From Jimgerdemannia flammicorona (Eukaryota; Mucoromycota; Endogonomycetes; Endogonales; Endogonaceae), in the NCBI GenBank assembly GCA_003990745.1, contig RBNI01000205.1:1-37462 (forward strand): a DNA stretch of 37,462 nt. Direction: 5' to 3'. The translations under genes and the position numbers were made by a program. The notes beneath the pieces are model-generated. The model was given only the letters and a program-made list of their open reading frames with translations. It did no database searches and was not told where the DNA came from. Positions 1-11,879 of this stretch are shown in pieces. How positions within the stretch are numbered: position 1 is the first letter of the stretch; every line of letters starts with the position of its first letter.

Positions 1-27
1 CCCCCCTTTTTTTTTTGTTTTTTTTTT
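1..27. repeat. C/T homopolymer tract at window start
   Basis: Six C followed by two long T runs separated by one G. The right end of the window is also a long T run, so both edges may be assembly or cut artefacts at homopolymers rather than biological features. Confidence 0.7.
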
Positions 28-63
28 ATGTCAATTCCCCTTCTCTCCATACTTCCAACTCAC

Positions 64-243
64 CTCCAAACCAAAACGACCTTCCATCCAGCCTGCACCG
101 CAACGCGAGCACCATTGACAACGATCGCATGCGTGTGTCCCTCCAACGTTTCGTCTTCTCCAACGGTTCGTCCCATCCTCAACCATTCTTGATCCAATCG
201 CTCTCGCAGAATCGCCTTCTCGCCGTTAACCACCGTTTATCGC
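64..243 (-). CDS. Possible internal exon of an unidentified gene running off the left edge
   Basis: On the minus strand a frame of about 60 codons is free of stops and ends exactly at a textbook donor (GGAG followed by GTGAGT; junction at 64/63). The peptide is mixed charged and hydrophobic (contains LDQEWLRMGRT and HAIVVNGARVAV), which looks like real protein rather than shadow sequence. The upstream acceptor is unclear: an in-frame TAA lies just before it, and no good pyrimidine tract is seen. No family was recognised. The opposite plus-strand frame of 104 codons is a competing reading with no recognisable features. Confidence 0.22.
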
Positions 244-249
244 GGCAGG

Positions 250-1132
250 GCGTTCGTGTTCTTGTGAAGGTTTGTCGGCCTAGAATAGCATGTAGGACCA
301 CATCAGTGCAGCGAAAAACGATTCAGTGAATAGCCCCAAATTCACACGGTATCGTATATTTTTTTGTCTTGATAGAGGCCCCTCGAGGGCCATACACAAT
401 TCCCACGTTTCCACTCTTGTAAAACAATAACAAACAACTTCGCGAGCGTACGTGCCAGACACCGCGTCATATCATACTTTGGTGGAGTGGACTTACAATG
501 CATAGGCTTGGCGGAGGCCAAATGGGGTCAGAGGCATCTATAGAAGCATAGCAACACAAAAGATCGCATTTTACCTTGCCACACAAATCGCGGGATATGT
601 CAAGTCGGTGGCGGGGATAAGTCTGCTAATACTGGCAGTTGGACAAGCTACTGTTAGTTTACGCCACAGTATAAAGTAGCCGTGCCGCATCATTCAGGAT
701 GAAAAAAGAACATACTACCCTCTCCTTACTGGGGTTATCACGTGACTCACATATTTTTGTGGCTGAGGCGAGGAGATTTCACCCTTGTTTTGCATAGTTT
801 AATGCCCATCAAAAAGGTGAATATTACTGCAATTGTATTAGGTACGCGTCCAGTTCGGGTGTAAATGACAGATGGTAGTTTTTGCCTCCAGCTCGATAAT
901 CCAACGGGAGATCGTGTCTCTGCCGTAAATGAAGTATGTGTGATTGTTCCGATTTTATTGTTTTGCTGATTTTTGTCGAATTAGAGAAGGGTTAAAACAG
1001 TAATCTGGCACATGTAGGCTACGGATGTCGTCGGGTTCTTTGGCTCCCCACTGACCTACAAAGGGTACTGTCCCGCATATCACATCGATTCATTCTTTCT
1101 GAATATAATCCGCAAGGCATCATCGCTGACAT
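250..1132. other. Gene-poor upstream region of the NAA40-like gene
   Basis: No convincing coding frame is visible on either strand. CpG is present at normal frequency, so this belongs to the euchromatic flank. It should hold the promoter, and possibly a non-recognised first exon, of the acetyltransferase gene at 1133. A compound E-box/AP-1-like site lies at 738-749. Confidence 0.5.
738..749. promoter_or_regulatory. Overlapping TCACGTGA and TGACTCA motifs
   Basis: TCACGTGA (738-745) is a perfect palindromic E-box of the kind bound by Cbf1-type bHLH proteins. TGACTCA (743-749) is a perfect AP-1/Gcn4-type site, and the two overlap by three bases. They lie about 390 bp before the assigned start of the NAA40-like gene. 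Regulatory use is inferred only from the motif match and position. Confidence 0.3.
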
Positions 1133-2069
1133 ATGATCATTTCCACGCGTAGCTCGGACCTTGACCTGATAATCGACTACTACACGGCCCGCGACCTCCC
1201 CGATCCGCTCAAAGAATGGACGTACGACCTCGTAAAATCGAACATGTACACCCTGTAAGTCCCACAGATCCACGCATGGATCCCTTTCGGTCGAAACATC
1301 CTCTCACCACGGGGAAAAATCAACCCCTCTCGATCTCCATTCTATCCCCCCTGCAGCTATGCGAACTCCAAGGACGGCTGGAACGAGGCGGAGAAGCGAT
1401 CCGACATGGGCGACGAAGCCTCTCGGTACCTAATTGCGCGCGACCGAGCCGACCCAGGCCGACCCGTGGGGTTCGTCATGTTCCAGTTCGTGCGCGAGGA
1501 AACCATGGATGATGAGATGGTCGTTGAGGTCGCATACTGGTACGTATATATCGTATAGGATCGGGAATCTATCGGCAGTCATGGTTTGACGGATGAGTTC
1601 GTGTTTGCTTTACCGCGATCGACTTTTTAGTTACGAGTTACAGGTGACGACAGAAACGCGTGGGAAGGGCCTTGGGGCGTATCTTATGCGGCTGCTAGAG
1701 GACATTGGGCGGCACTGGAACATGGAGAAGGTGATGCTTACTGTCTTTCGAGGTAGGATCTCCGTTCGGGCTTCATGTGTCGTCGCTGGTACGTGACACC
1801 TTCTCACTCCTGTTTTTCACGGCGTTGCAGCAAACACGGGCGCGTACAGGTTCTACAAGGGAAAACTCGGGTTCGTTGTCACTCCCTTTCGCCTTCCCTT
1901 CATTGATCTAGCATTTCGTTTTGCCCACTCACGTTTTCTAACCAAAATCCCCTGTCCTTACTATGATTCAAGGTTCGAACTGGACGAGATATCCCCGAGC
2001 GCTTGCCTCCCACCGAGAAGGGCCATGCGGTTCGACTATGAGATCATGAGCAAAAAACTTTCGTCGTGA
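1133..2069 (+). CDS. NAA40: N-alpha-acetyltransferase 40 (NatD)-like histone acetyltransferase
   Basis: Five exons are read: 1133-1254, 1357-1539, 1631-1752, 1831-1870 and 1973-2069. They keep frame and give 187 residues. NatD acetylates the N-terminal serine of histones H4 and H2A using acetyl-CoA. The family is recognised from the ordered motifs WTYDLVKSNMYTL (near residue 35), a GW..AEKR..M....YLIA block, YCYELQV, the GNAT acetyl-CoA motif TRGKGLG (about 111-117), KVMLTVF, and a C-terminal NTGAYRFY..LGFELDEISPS block. The C rescued across the 1539/1631 junction restores the family's YCYE motif, supporting that splice. The intron at 1871-1972 has a weak donor (GTTCGT). The start is uncertain: ATG 1133 follows an in-frame stop, but CTGAC (1126-1130) and AG (1151-1152) form a good branch site and acceptor, so a further 5' exon could exist. 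The protein is shorter at the N terminus than human NAA40. Confidence 0.9.
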
Positions 2070-3536
2070 TAGGGTGGTGGAATGGTTGTCGTGGTCATAG
2101 TGATTGGTGCTATGCATCATACGGCCACAACATCGATCACGGATTTCTTTGATTCGAATTTTGGGATGGAAACTCTTATGCGACGATCTTGTGAAGAATC
2201 AATGCAGGGTGCAAAATATTAGACATGCTGATCGTACCAGACCCAATGATCCCCCCTCTCCCATTTTTTTTTTTTTTACTTCGTCCGCCGATCCAAAACT
2301 CCAGTTCATCCACCCTTTTTCGCGACCACATATATATATCTGTCCCGCGTGGGGTTTGCACCCACACGCCAGCCATCTCGAAGCGGCCACGTCGTCTGAT
2401 ACTAGCGGGACAGGGTACTAAGTAGTGTGTCCGCGTAATCCGAATCCTGGATCCCTGGCAATACCCTCTTGAGTGTCCGCATTTGCCGGATCCGATACTG
2501 CCTCATGATTTGATAGCTAAACTTACACGTTTTTAACTCTCTGGATGGGAAGCGGAAGGCGTCCAAGCAGTACTCCAAGAGCCAACGTTGTCATAGACTG
2601 AAGGCCGTTACGAGACACCAGGATTTTTTTTTTTTTTTTTTTTTTTGAAGGGGAGAGTGTTTCAGTATTGGCTGAGTTTTTGACTAGGGCGTGTTCAGTG
2701 ACGGCGAGTCTTGTCAGGCAGGCCGAGACCTAATTATAACAAGGGAATGTATAATGAGTGAACCATTTCATCTTTGATTTCGGTTCAAACCCCCGCCGAC
2801 ATCCCAATGAAAGTTCTTTCTTCTCTGGTACACGGACTAAGATGCCATTGTTACGAGAATAATGCCGGCACACCAACTTACCCAATGCAACGCGGAAACC
2901 GTGGAAGCATGCGCCGAGGACGGCGACGTGAATGGGTTGAAATCAGTATAGAGAATGTGTGGTGCAAAACGGCCCACTGAGAAGTGCACGAAGAGCGGAA
3001 TCGAAGCACGTCTTGATGTGATATGTAAACAGGCATTAAGTGCATGAAATGTGCTGAGGTAGAACGATAACCACCACGGTTCTGTTGTGGAAAGCCACTC
3101 GGTCGATTTTCACGTGAATTGGATTTTGTAGTGTTCTGATAAAGTATAAAAATAAAAAATAAAAAAAGGATTGTGAGGCGGATATATATATGAAACTCAC
3201 AAGAATACTTCCCACCTCCGACTCCTAAAGAAACCCGCCAATGAAACGTCAGTGAGCGCAAAATACAGACAGTACGCCAGACTGCCCGAGTAAGAGGAGC
3301 ATGTTCAAGATCAACTGCATTTTGGGCAAAGATAGTGTGTAAGCGAGCCTACGGGAAAAGCCGGTCGGGCGGAATCCAGGCGAGGTGTTTTTCCAGCTGC
3401 GGCATGCCCAGCTCCAGATGTTTCGTTTGTATCACTTAGTTCTCAAGGCCGGAATGTCCGTTTTGACTTACCTGTCAAGGGTGGATTGTATATTTCGGCT
3501 TATCCGTCAAGGCCAAACTGTGACTCTTGCTTTGCC
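2070..3536. other. Intergenic region between NAA40-like gene and repeat island
   Basis: No gene was recognised. Several frames of 60-127 codons occur on both strands, but they lack family motifs and contain low-complexity stretches. CpG is still present, the last being about 3,505. Two T runs (about 2,268-2,279 and 2,624-2,646) could be tails of old minus-strand retroinsertions, but no attached element was recognised. Confidence 0.5.
2624..2646. repeat. Poly-T run, 23 bases
   Basis: Uninterrupted T23 on the plus strand. It resembles the A tail of a minus-strand retroposed sequence, but the sequence to its right does not carry the 3' signature of the LINE family found in the island. Confidence 0.7.
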
Positions 3537-4420
3537 AAAAAAAGATATAGGAGGTAGAGAGAGTTGCTGGCAAAAATTGAGGAAGAGGTAAAGAGAAATA
3601 CTAGTAATAGAGAAGATACTAGAGATACTAAGGCAAGTGTCTGGGCTAGTGGAAGTGGAGGGAATGAGGAGATGGGTCTGAAGAGGCCAGGAAGGTACTG
3701 AGCAAGAACCCATATAAGGATGATATGTTTGAAGTCTGGGAGAATACTCCTCCTTCTCTTATCAGGCAGAGACCAGCTGCAAGAGGTCAGGTGGCAGAGG
3801 ATGTACCAATGCATAGTGCCCAGTGAGTGTACTTCAGAGTTTCTGATGTAACAAAGGGGGGACTAGTGGTAATAGCTAGTGAAGAGGAATTAGTAGATGT
3901 CCTGGAAGAGGAGTGAGATAAGTCTATAAGTGTAGGGGCTAATACCACAATACTGGATAGAGGAAGGCCAGTGACTCTAGAGAGAAAGGAGGTGGGGAAC
4001 CTACTATGGGTGTGCTGGATAATAAATAACTTAGTGGTTGAAGAGTTGGGAGAAGAGTGATGAGTGATGAGTATTGGGCACAGATTCTGTAGGGCAATAG
4101 AGTAGTAGTAGCATTGAAGACAGAAATACTTATAGTATACTTAAAAAAGAAAGAGTATGAGGTAGATAAAGAGAGAGAGGCCAAGCTGGCAGTTGTTACT
4201 AGTGAGCAGACTACCTACTATTGGGCTAAGCATCATGGATTGCAGCTCTAGCAAGAGGCCTATCTGGAGTATCATGAAGATTTTGAGGAAAAAGAGGATG
4301 GAGAGATGACTGAGTTATTGATTGGATTAGAGGCTAAGAGAACTGAAGAGGAGGAGGTGTCTGCTAAATATAATCTGGATGTGATACAGGAGGCAATAAA
4401 TATAGAGCAGTAGAGGATGT
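3537..4420 (+). pseudogene. LINE copy 1 ORF1 relic
   Basis: Purine-rich, Glu/Lys/Arg-rich coding-like sequence broken by many stops, occupying the place where the family's ORF1 lies upstream of ORF2. No zinc knuckle or RNA-binding motif can be read confidently. It is assigned from its position relative to ORF2 and from the ORF1 region of LINE copy 2. Confidence 0.4.
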
Positions 4421-4444
4421 ACTTAATATTATACAATTTTTCTT

Positions 4445-7352
4445 ATGAACAGTACAACTAACATTTTTTCTTTAAACATGAATGGATTATAGAGTTTTTT
4501 TTCAATATTGAAACATTTTTACTTAGCTAAAGGGATTAGAGGCTGATCTCTTTCTTTTGCAGGATGTCAGATATAAGGATTATTTGGATAGGCTGGAATA
4601 GATAAAGAAATGGAGAGGTGAGGCAGTTTGGAAAGGCAAGGTTGGGGTTCTGGTTCGAAGAAGCAGAGAGGAGATACATGATGTGAGGAGCTGGGGAGAC
4701 AGGCTGGTTTGGAGAGAGTGGATATGAATAGGTTGAGAGCCAGTTACAGTAGACTTCTGCTACTGCCAGGGAGGAGAGGACTGGAGATTAATGTGGATGA
4801 AAATAGAGGTTGGAGAATTACAACAGGTATTGCAGGAAGAGGAGAAGGCACAGGTGCAGAGTTTGGCAGCACAGTTACATTGACAGAGACTGGAGGAAGG
4901 GAAAAGGTCTTCTAAGTATCTCACAAGGGCCCTTCAGGCAAGGAGAGTAAAGCAGAGATGAGAGAGAGTACTAGATTCTGATAGTCTACTTGTGCATAGC
5001 ATACAAGACATTCTTGGATTATTAAAGGAGAGATGGAGTGATTTATAGTGTGAGGAGGAGAGTGGGGCTAATGCTGTCACCATTGACTGTACTTTGGAGG
5101 ATTAGCACCCACCACAAGTAGAAAGGCTGGGTGGCTTGATAATATCAGTATAAGAGGAGGAGATCTGTCAGGTTCTTGCTGTATCTATGCTGGGTACAGT
5201 ACCAGAGGAGGATGGTCTGCCCTGAGACTACTGGAAGAAGATAGTGGGAGTCTCTGGAGTACTGAGAGAGCTGATGGCACTGTGTGACTTGATACTATAG
5301 TCAGAGAGATGGGTGGGAGAGCAGGATCTGAAGCTGGTAGTACTGCTTTATAAGAATAAGGGAAGGAGAGAGAACTGGAAGAACTGGTGGTCAATTATGC
5401 TACTAGATATGGACAGAAAGTTGGTTACTAAGATAGTAGTCACAAGGCTATAGAAGGTAGCTCAGCAAGTCTTGGGTGTAGAGCAGTGGGGCTTTGTAGG
5501 AGGTCAGCTTATTAGAGATGGCATGGCTTGGATATATGGAGTTATTAAAGAGATATAAGCCTGTAGACTGGATGGGTGACTGGTCTTCCTGGATCAGGAG
5601 AAGGCATATGACCAGATTCAGTGGGTTTGGTTGGTAAAGGTATTGGATAGAATTGATATACCTCACTAGTTTCGGTCAGTGATGATCAGCCTACTGAAAG
5701 AGAGTAGGGCTGCACTCATGTGTAATAAATATAGAGGAGTGGCATTCCCCCTAAATAGGGGTATGCCCCAGGGGGACCCACTGTTCTCTATTCTGTATAC
5801 TCTTTTCCTAGAGCCTTTGATGGATAGAATTAGATAGAAGATAGTCAGGCTTTTAGTTTTTGGAATTGGGTGGAAAGTCAGAGCCTTTGCAGATGATATA
5901 GTGGTCAGCCTGGGATTAATTACTGATATCAAGGAGCTCAAGGAGACAGTGGAGTGGTATGAGGTGTACTCTGGGGCTAAACTCAATTGGCATAAGTATG
6001 AAATGATAGTATTAGACAATGGCCTGATAGGAGGGGATGTCATTGGAACAATTGTCCCTACTGGGGAGGCAGTGTGGTACTTGGGTATCTATCTATCAGT
6101 ATATGGGTCAGTCCTACTGAGACCTTGGTGGGAGCAGAGAGTTGCAATCTAGGGAGAGGCCCTGCAGAGTTGGGGAGAACACCACTTGTCTCTGGCAGGG
6201 TGTGTTTCAATTTTGAACATCTACTAGTTACCAAAGCTGTAGTATTTGACTTATCACCTAGACTTTCCAGCCTGGGTGGTGAAGAGACTGATGAAACTAA
6301 CCAAGGGGTAGATCTGGACCAGAAGAAGAAGTCAGATCAGCTGGGAGGTCTTGTCTTTGAGGGGGCCTTGGGCTGGTTGATTTTCTGAAGAGGCTGTACT
6401 GCCTGAGAGTATAGTGACTGAAGAGAGTGGTAGAGTTGAGAGGGGGTAGCTAGGTTCCCCTGATATAGAAGGTCTGAAAGATGAGGTCCTCACCAAGAGG
6501 TTCTACAGGAGATCTACTGTCCTTGGTTAGGCTTTGAAACAATGAGCATATGTAGTATAAAGGCTTCTGGTGGGGGTAGCAGATGGGGTATACTGCATTG
6601 AAATTTGCTAGTTGGGAAATGAAGAGGAGGTGCCTTGGGACCCAGTAATATAGAGATGGGACTGAGTATTGTTGAGTAACATCCTCCTAGTTGATTTCAA
6701 TATTAGTGATGAGATTGAGTATCAGAGGGAGCCAGGACAGGATCTATGGCCCAGTAGATGGCAGCTGACAGATATCAAAGAGGAGTGGGACTGGAATGAG
6801 ATTTGGGCCTGGAGTACTGAGGTAAGGTGGTGGCTGCTGCCAAAGTACTAGGTGGTCTGGTGGCACATGCTACAGAGGAATGTCATGCTCAACTTCTGCT
6901 CTGGATACCTTGTTGAGGGGAGAAGCTTCAACTGTGAGGAGTACCACAATGTAGAACAGAAAGGGAGATTTGTACAAATGCTAGAACATTGGCTAGGAGA
7001 GTATAAGATAATTAGTGACTTTTGGCTAGCAGTTGGGGATTAATTGGGTATCATGCATAGGGGGGATGGTAAGTGGGATCAGTGAGAGGATTTGAGGGAT
7101 AGATTGGTAGAGGGGGGGTGAGAAAGGAGTGGCTTACTTTAGATTGAGTATTGGTAGTTTGGGTGGGTCTAGCAGATCACTAGTTATTTGTTTTCAAGAA
7201 AGAGAGGAGCCTGGGTTTGGAGGTATAGCTGTTGAGATGGCAAGGGCTAATGGAGGACATTATGACAGACTGGTGGCTCAGTTTGGGTTTGCAGGGTGGT
7301 TGGAGGTATTATTTGGTGAAAAAAATCTGTGGGCAGAGTGGGGGGAGAATTA
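4445..7352 (+). pseudogene. LINE copy 1 ORF2 relic: endonuclease, reverse transcriptase, CCHC region
   Basis: Starts at ATGAACAGTA, the same ORF2 start as copy 2. An apurinic-type endonuclease N-terminus follows (FSLNMNGL, then EADLFLLQDVRY near 4,535). The reverse transcriptase lies at about 5,400-6,100: motif A VFLDQEKAYD (near 5,585), motif B PQGDPLFSILYTL (near 5,770), and motif C FADD (near 5,887), which is intact here. Near 6,930-7,000 the C-terminal zinc motif is damaged, with two of its cysteines read as tyrosine. Numerous TAG, TAA and TGA codons make it non-functional. Motif wording (LDQEKAYD, QGDPL) resembles the L1/Tx1-like LINEs described in mushrooms; the clade is inferred, not tested. 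Confidence 0.78.
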
Positions 7353-7483
7353 GGATAATAGGTGATAAAGTGGTCTTCAAATGTAAAGATGTGGGGGGGA
7401 GCTCCCCTATGGGGATTGGATAGTGGGAGGAGATACTGTAACTATATCAATAGACTGGTAATAAATGGCAAAGTCTGAGTGAC

Positions 7484-7519
<36 letters not shown>

Positions 7520-7910
7520 CTGACTATTCTTATCTAGGACAAGGGCTCTCATTATTATAACTAGAAGTTTATACCTCTTGAAAATAGTATTTCTTATAAT
7601 CCAAGGCAATTCCTAGTAATAATATATATTACATAGATAGACTTAGATTGATTTTGACATTATCAGCTTTTCTAAGTTCCATATGAAGTATCTATCATCA
7701 TCTAGTAGAGATGATACAGATGGTATGAAATGGAGTTGTTCAAATATATTTTACTATACTATGCTGGGTTATTCTTTGCCTGAATATCTTCTTTATTAAT
7801 TAGATATAGTATTCCTTTTTCTGTTAATGTTTAGTATTATATATTTCAGATAAATATATAGTGTCCTCTTTCTTTACTATATGCTCTAAGCTTTAGAGCT
7901 ACAGTTCCTT

Positions 7911-10900
7911 CCTTTGCTGGGGAGTGAGTGTTTCCATATAGTCCTGAAGGGCTTTGCATGCATTCTCCAGAGCTTCTTCTTTTTCTTAGATAGTGTCATG
8001 GGTGGGGTAACCCTTCCACTTGATGAGGAAAAACCACTTGACTGTTTTGGGATATTTGCAGATCTTGTGGTTAAGTACTTCCTCAATTTCAAATTCCTTG
8101 TAATTATTAATCCTAATTAGAGATAGTGGTGGAACTGTATACTCATAAAAGGAGTTCTCATAGTAGTCTACTAGTTGGCTGATATGGAATACTGAGTATA
8201 CTCAAATATTATAGAGAAGTTATAACTTATAGTTGACTTTGCTGACTTTTTCCATAATCTTATATGGTCCAATTCTTCTAGCATGGAGTTTCCTGGCTGG
8301 TTGTTATACTAGAGTATCTGGATGGAGATGGTCTGTTCTAAGTATGACCATGTCACCAATATTTTAAGAGACTTCCCTTTACTTCAAGTTTGCATACTTG
8401 GTCTAATAGTCCTGTGCTTCTATAAGAGTATCTCTTATTATTCAGATAAAGTCAGAAATAGTCTTGGCCAAATATTGGACTACTGAGACTACTGATTTTG
8501 CAGTAGTGCTTGGGATCCTTAGGTATTGACCATGGTTTAGAAAGAATAGAGTCTTTTTTGTAGAGATTTGCTGGCTATTATTGTAGGCAAACTTAGTATG
8601 AGCTAGATACTTGTCCCAATAATTCTGCTTATAACAGCAGAAGATGCTAAGCATCTGCTTGAGGGTCCTATTGATTCACTTGGTTTGATCATCAGTCTGG
8701 GGGTAGTAGGCAGTAGAGAACTTCAGCTTGATTCTATAGAGAGAGAAGAATGCCTTCCATAAGTTGCTTATAAACTTAGTATCTAATAATACTAGGCATG
8801 CTATATAGTCTAAATACTTGGTTGAGGAAGATCTTGGCAATCTCTAGTGCTGTGGCAGTGGTCTTAGTGAGTGCAAAATAAGCTTATTTACTTAGGCAGT
8901 CCACAAATACTATAATAGTATCCCATCCTGCCTTGGTCTTGGGGAGCTAGACAATGAAGTTCATTACAATCTGATCTCAGTTGTGACTTAGGATAGGTAG
9001 GGGTTACAGAAGTCCTATGGATAGCTTGTTACTACTTTTAAATCTTTAGTATATCTTATATGAGGCTACAAAGCTTTGATATTCTTGGTTATCTTTAGCT
9101 AGTAGAACTCTCTTAAGAGGAGATTGTAGGTTTTTTCAAAATCAAAATATTCTACTGCAGGAGTATCATAGAGTTCCTACATAATCTTGAGCCACAGAGT
9201 ATTATTATTGAGTACAACCACTCTATCATAGTCTCTGTAGATAAGTCTATTATAATAAGTAAATCTTTTGGATATTTGCCTCATGGGTTCTGAGATCTTG
9301 GCCTCTGAGTTTTGGCAGAATTAAAGGAATTTCACCACAAAGCTGTCCTGTTGGTAGCCATTCTTAATTATCTAGATAAGGTCTCCAATTATCTTAACTA
9401 TAAAGATAAGTTCATCTTCTATATATCTAGAGAAGCCATCAGCCATGCAGTTGGTTTTGCCTGAGATATACTTGATTTCTATATCAAAGTTAGTAATGAT
9501 TTCTATCCAGTGGACTTGTCTGTAGGTCAGTATAGGCTGTGTGTAAATGTACTATAGACTATGGTGATTAGTGTAGGCCACAAATAGTTATTCTAAGAGG
9601 AAATAGTACTATTCCTAGAGTACAGTGACAATGGCCAGAAGTTCCTTTTCATGAGTAGTATATCAGATCTCAGTTGGTTTAAGCTTTTGGGAAAGATAGA
9701 CTACTGAGTGATCTTCTTGACTAAGTACTACTCTAATAGCAATATTAGAGGTATTTGTGGTCAGAGTAAATGGTCTAGTAGGGTCAGGTGCAATTAGTAC
9801 TGGGGTCTCAGTAAGGAGTCTCTTGAGATGGTCCATAGTCTGGATACACTCAGGGGTCCATTCAGTCTTGATGTTCACTCCTTTGTAGACCAGGCTGGTC
9901 AGTGGGGCTATAATAGCAGATATTCTTAGATGAATCTTTAGTAATAACTGGTAATACCCAGGAAGCACTAGAGTAGCTTGAGGGTAGTAGGGATGAGAAT
10001 ATCCTTAAGGGCTGATACCTTTCAGAGATCTACATTGATACCTTTAGCAGAGATGATTTATCTTAGGTACTCAATCTGGTCTTGATAGAACTTACACTTA
10101 CTCATCTTAGCATAGAGCTAGTATTCTCATAGAAGAGTCAGTACCTGTCTGAGGTGAGTGTAGTATAACTCTACTGTTTCACTATAGATTAGTATATTAT
10201 CAATATATATATACAAAGATACAAATATTGGGGAGTGGTCCAAAGATATCATTTATCAGGTACTAAAATATTGCTAGTACATTGGTCAAACCAAAAGATA
10301 TGACTTGGAACTGATAGTATCTAAACTGAGTTTGGAAAGCCATCTTCTCAATATCCTTCTTATCAATGAAAATCTGATGGTAGCCATTTTGTAAGTCTAG
10401 TAGGAAAAAGATCTTGGCCTTGAAGATTTGATGCAATAACTCATCAATCCTGGACAAGATATACTGGTTCTTGATAGTGATCTTGTTAAGAGCTCTATAG
10501 TCAATACACATTCACAGAGAGCCATCCTTCTTCTTGATAAACAGAATGGGGGCTCCAAATGGAGAGCAGCTGGATTCAATATATTCTTGGACCAATAGTT
10601 TAGTCAACTCATCCTTGAAGATCTTGAGTTTGGATTGGGCTAATTGGTAGATACTCTTGTATAAAGGTTCAGATTCTGGGATAAGATCAATTCCATGTTG
10701 GATTTGGCACTTGGGTGAAAGTCCTTGAGGATTCTGGAATACATCTTGGAATTCCTCAAATAGTTCTTGAGCTTTTACTGGAATTGGGCTACTCAGGGCT
10801 TCAGTAACTTCTTGTATAGTACAGATGAAGTAGATGTTTCCTTTTTTATAGGAGAGTCTTTTCATTTGGATGGCAGAGATGATTTCAATTTCTTAATGGT

Positions 10901-11659
10901 TGATACCTTCCTGAAGTATCAGGGTGATCTTTCTGCCTTCATGGGTCAGATTAACCTCATTAGTCCTCTAGTTGATATCTGAGTTATGCTGGATCAATTA
11001 GGCTTTTTCTAGGATAATATCTTGTCCTGAGAGGTCTATAATACTGAAGTCTAACTTCTCTTGTAATTTGCCAATCCTGAGTAATAGGTCTTCACAGATC
11101 TTAGTCTATGGTACAGTCTTGCTATTACTAAAGGTAACACTCTTTTTCTTGATAACTGGTCTGCTTCAGACTTCAATTCTCTTAGCAGTCTTAGTGCTGA
11201 TATAGTTTCCAGTAGCTCTACTGTCAAGTAAGATATTGACATTCTGTCTGTGAACTTGGCCTATGAACTTGATACAACTGTCCTCTTTCTTAACAGTATT
11301 GAGTTCCTCATTCTCATTGTTGTCCCAATTACTGTTAGTCTTCTTAAAGTCAGTTTCTCTCTATCCTTCACAAGGAGGGTGGTCTTGTTTGAGTTCCTCA
11401 GTCTGTTGGACTTGGCATTTCTTAGATTGGATTTTGAAAACTTTGGAGAGATATGTATGGCATTCACCAACATGTTCTATGCAGTATATTCAAATAGAAT
11501 GAGAGTATTATCTATATAGTATATAACTATCTGCAATTTTCTTATACCAGTTTTCATCATCTTTCTTCATAGGTGGTAATCTTTTAACTGGAAGATTTGT
11601 TAGTTGATCCAAACTCTTTCTTACCACAGTCTGTCTGGGAGAGCTCAGGAACTATAATT
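7911..11659 (-). pseudogene. Gypsy pol relic: protease, RT, RNase H, integrase, chromodomain
   Basis: Read on the minus strand. The protease keeps LLDSRATGNYIS at about 11,240-11,205, where DSG has become DSR. The RT is recognised by SPFGAPILFIKKKDGS (near 10,530), CIDYRALNKITIKN (near 10,480) and LDLQNGYHQI (near 10,400). Its catalytic box reads YIDN at 10,207-10,196 instead of YIDD. RNase H carries TPVLIAPDPTRPF (near 9,800). The integrase end shows PQTDDQT..INRTLKQML (near 8,690) and KFAYNNSQ (near 8,590). The chromodomain follows with FEIEEVLNHK, FFLIKWKGYPTHDT and ALENACKALQDY, with a stop where the conserved Trp is expected. Multiple stops and the lost catalytic residues mean it is dead. 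Confidence 0.85.
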
Positions 11660-11666
11660 GCTTGGG

Positions 11667-11671
<5 letters not shown>
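11660..11671 (+). repeat. Target-site duplication of LINE copy 2 (left)
   Basis: GCTTGGGCAATT, identical to 17,445-17,456. It directly borders the T run (LINE tail on the minus strand). The last Ts are shared with the tail, so the exact end is ambiguous by a base or two. Confidence 0.9.
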
Positions 11672-11708
<37 letters not shown>

Positions 11709-11879
11709 GTCACTTAGACTTCCCTTTATTACCTCTCAATCTATAAATAATAATATATTTGTACCCACAACCCCTCACTCAGATCCTCTTTCCTACTCTC
11801 TATCACTCTCTGCTAGAGTATAACCCAGCCACCTATCACCCAAACTCTCCCTTCACTTTTCTTGCAAATACAATTCACC

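Larger units (their letters stand above)
3537..7517 (+). mobile_element. LINE copy 1 (L1/Tx1-like family), decayed, with poly-A tail
   Basis: A non-LTR retrotransposon on the plus strand ending in a long A run (about 7,486-7,517) after the family's terminal signature GAGTGACTATA. It contains part of an ORF1 (before 4,410) and an ORF2 (from ATG 4445) with endonuclease, reverse transcriptase and C-terminal zinc-motif regions matching LINE copy 2. The left end is placed where CpG and base composition change. No target duplication matching the sequence after the tail (GACTGACTATTC) was found near 3,537, so this end may be truncated or rearranged. Confidence 0.8.

Noticed and set aside
2760..2800. 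GGTTCAAACCCC resembling a tRNA T-arm
   Set aside because: The flanking bases do not pair as a T-stem, and no D-arm, anticodon arm or acceptor stem could be folded around it.
2878..3261. 127-codon minus-strand ORF
   Set aside because: Low-complexity Phe/Ile stretch from an A/T-rich run, no family motif, no supporting splice sites; likely chance.
3385..3591. 68-codon plus-strand ORF spanning the island edge
   Set aside because: It crosses the junction between unique DNA and LINE copy 1, so it is a chance fusion.
7518..7880. 3' LTR of the Gypsy element
   Set aside because: I compared it by eye with 20,000-20,466 and saw no convincing repeat; an alignment would be needed to call an LTR pair.
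7886..8092. 68-codon Lys/Ser-rich minus ORF
   Set aside because: It is an out-of-frame reading over the Gypsy chromodomain, which is in another frame of the same strand.
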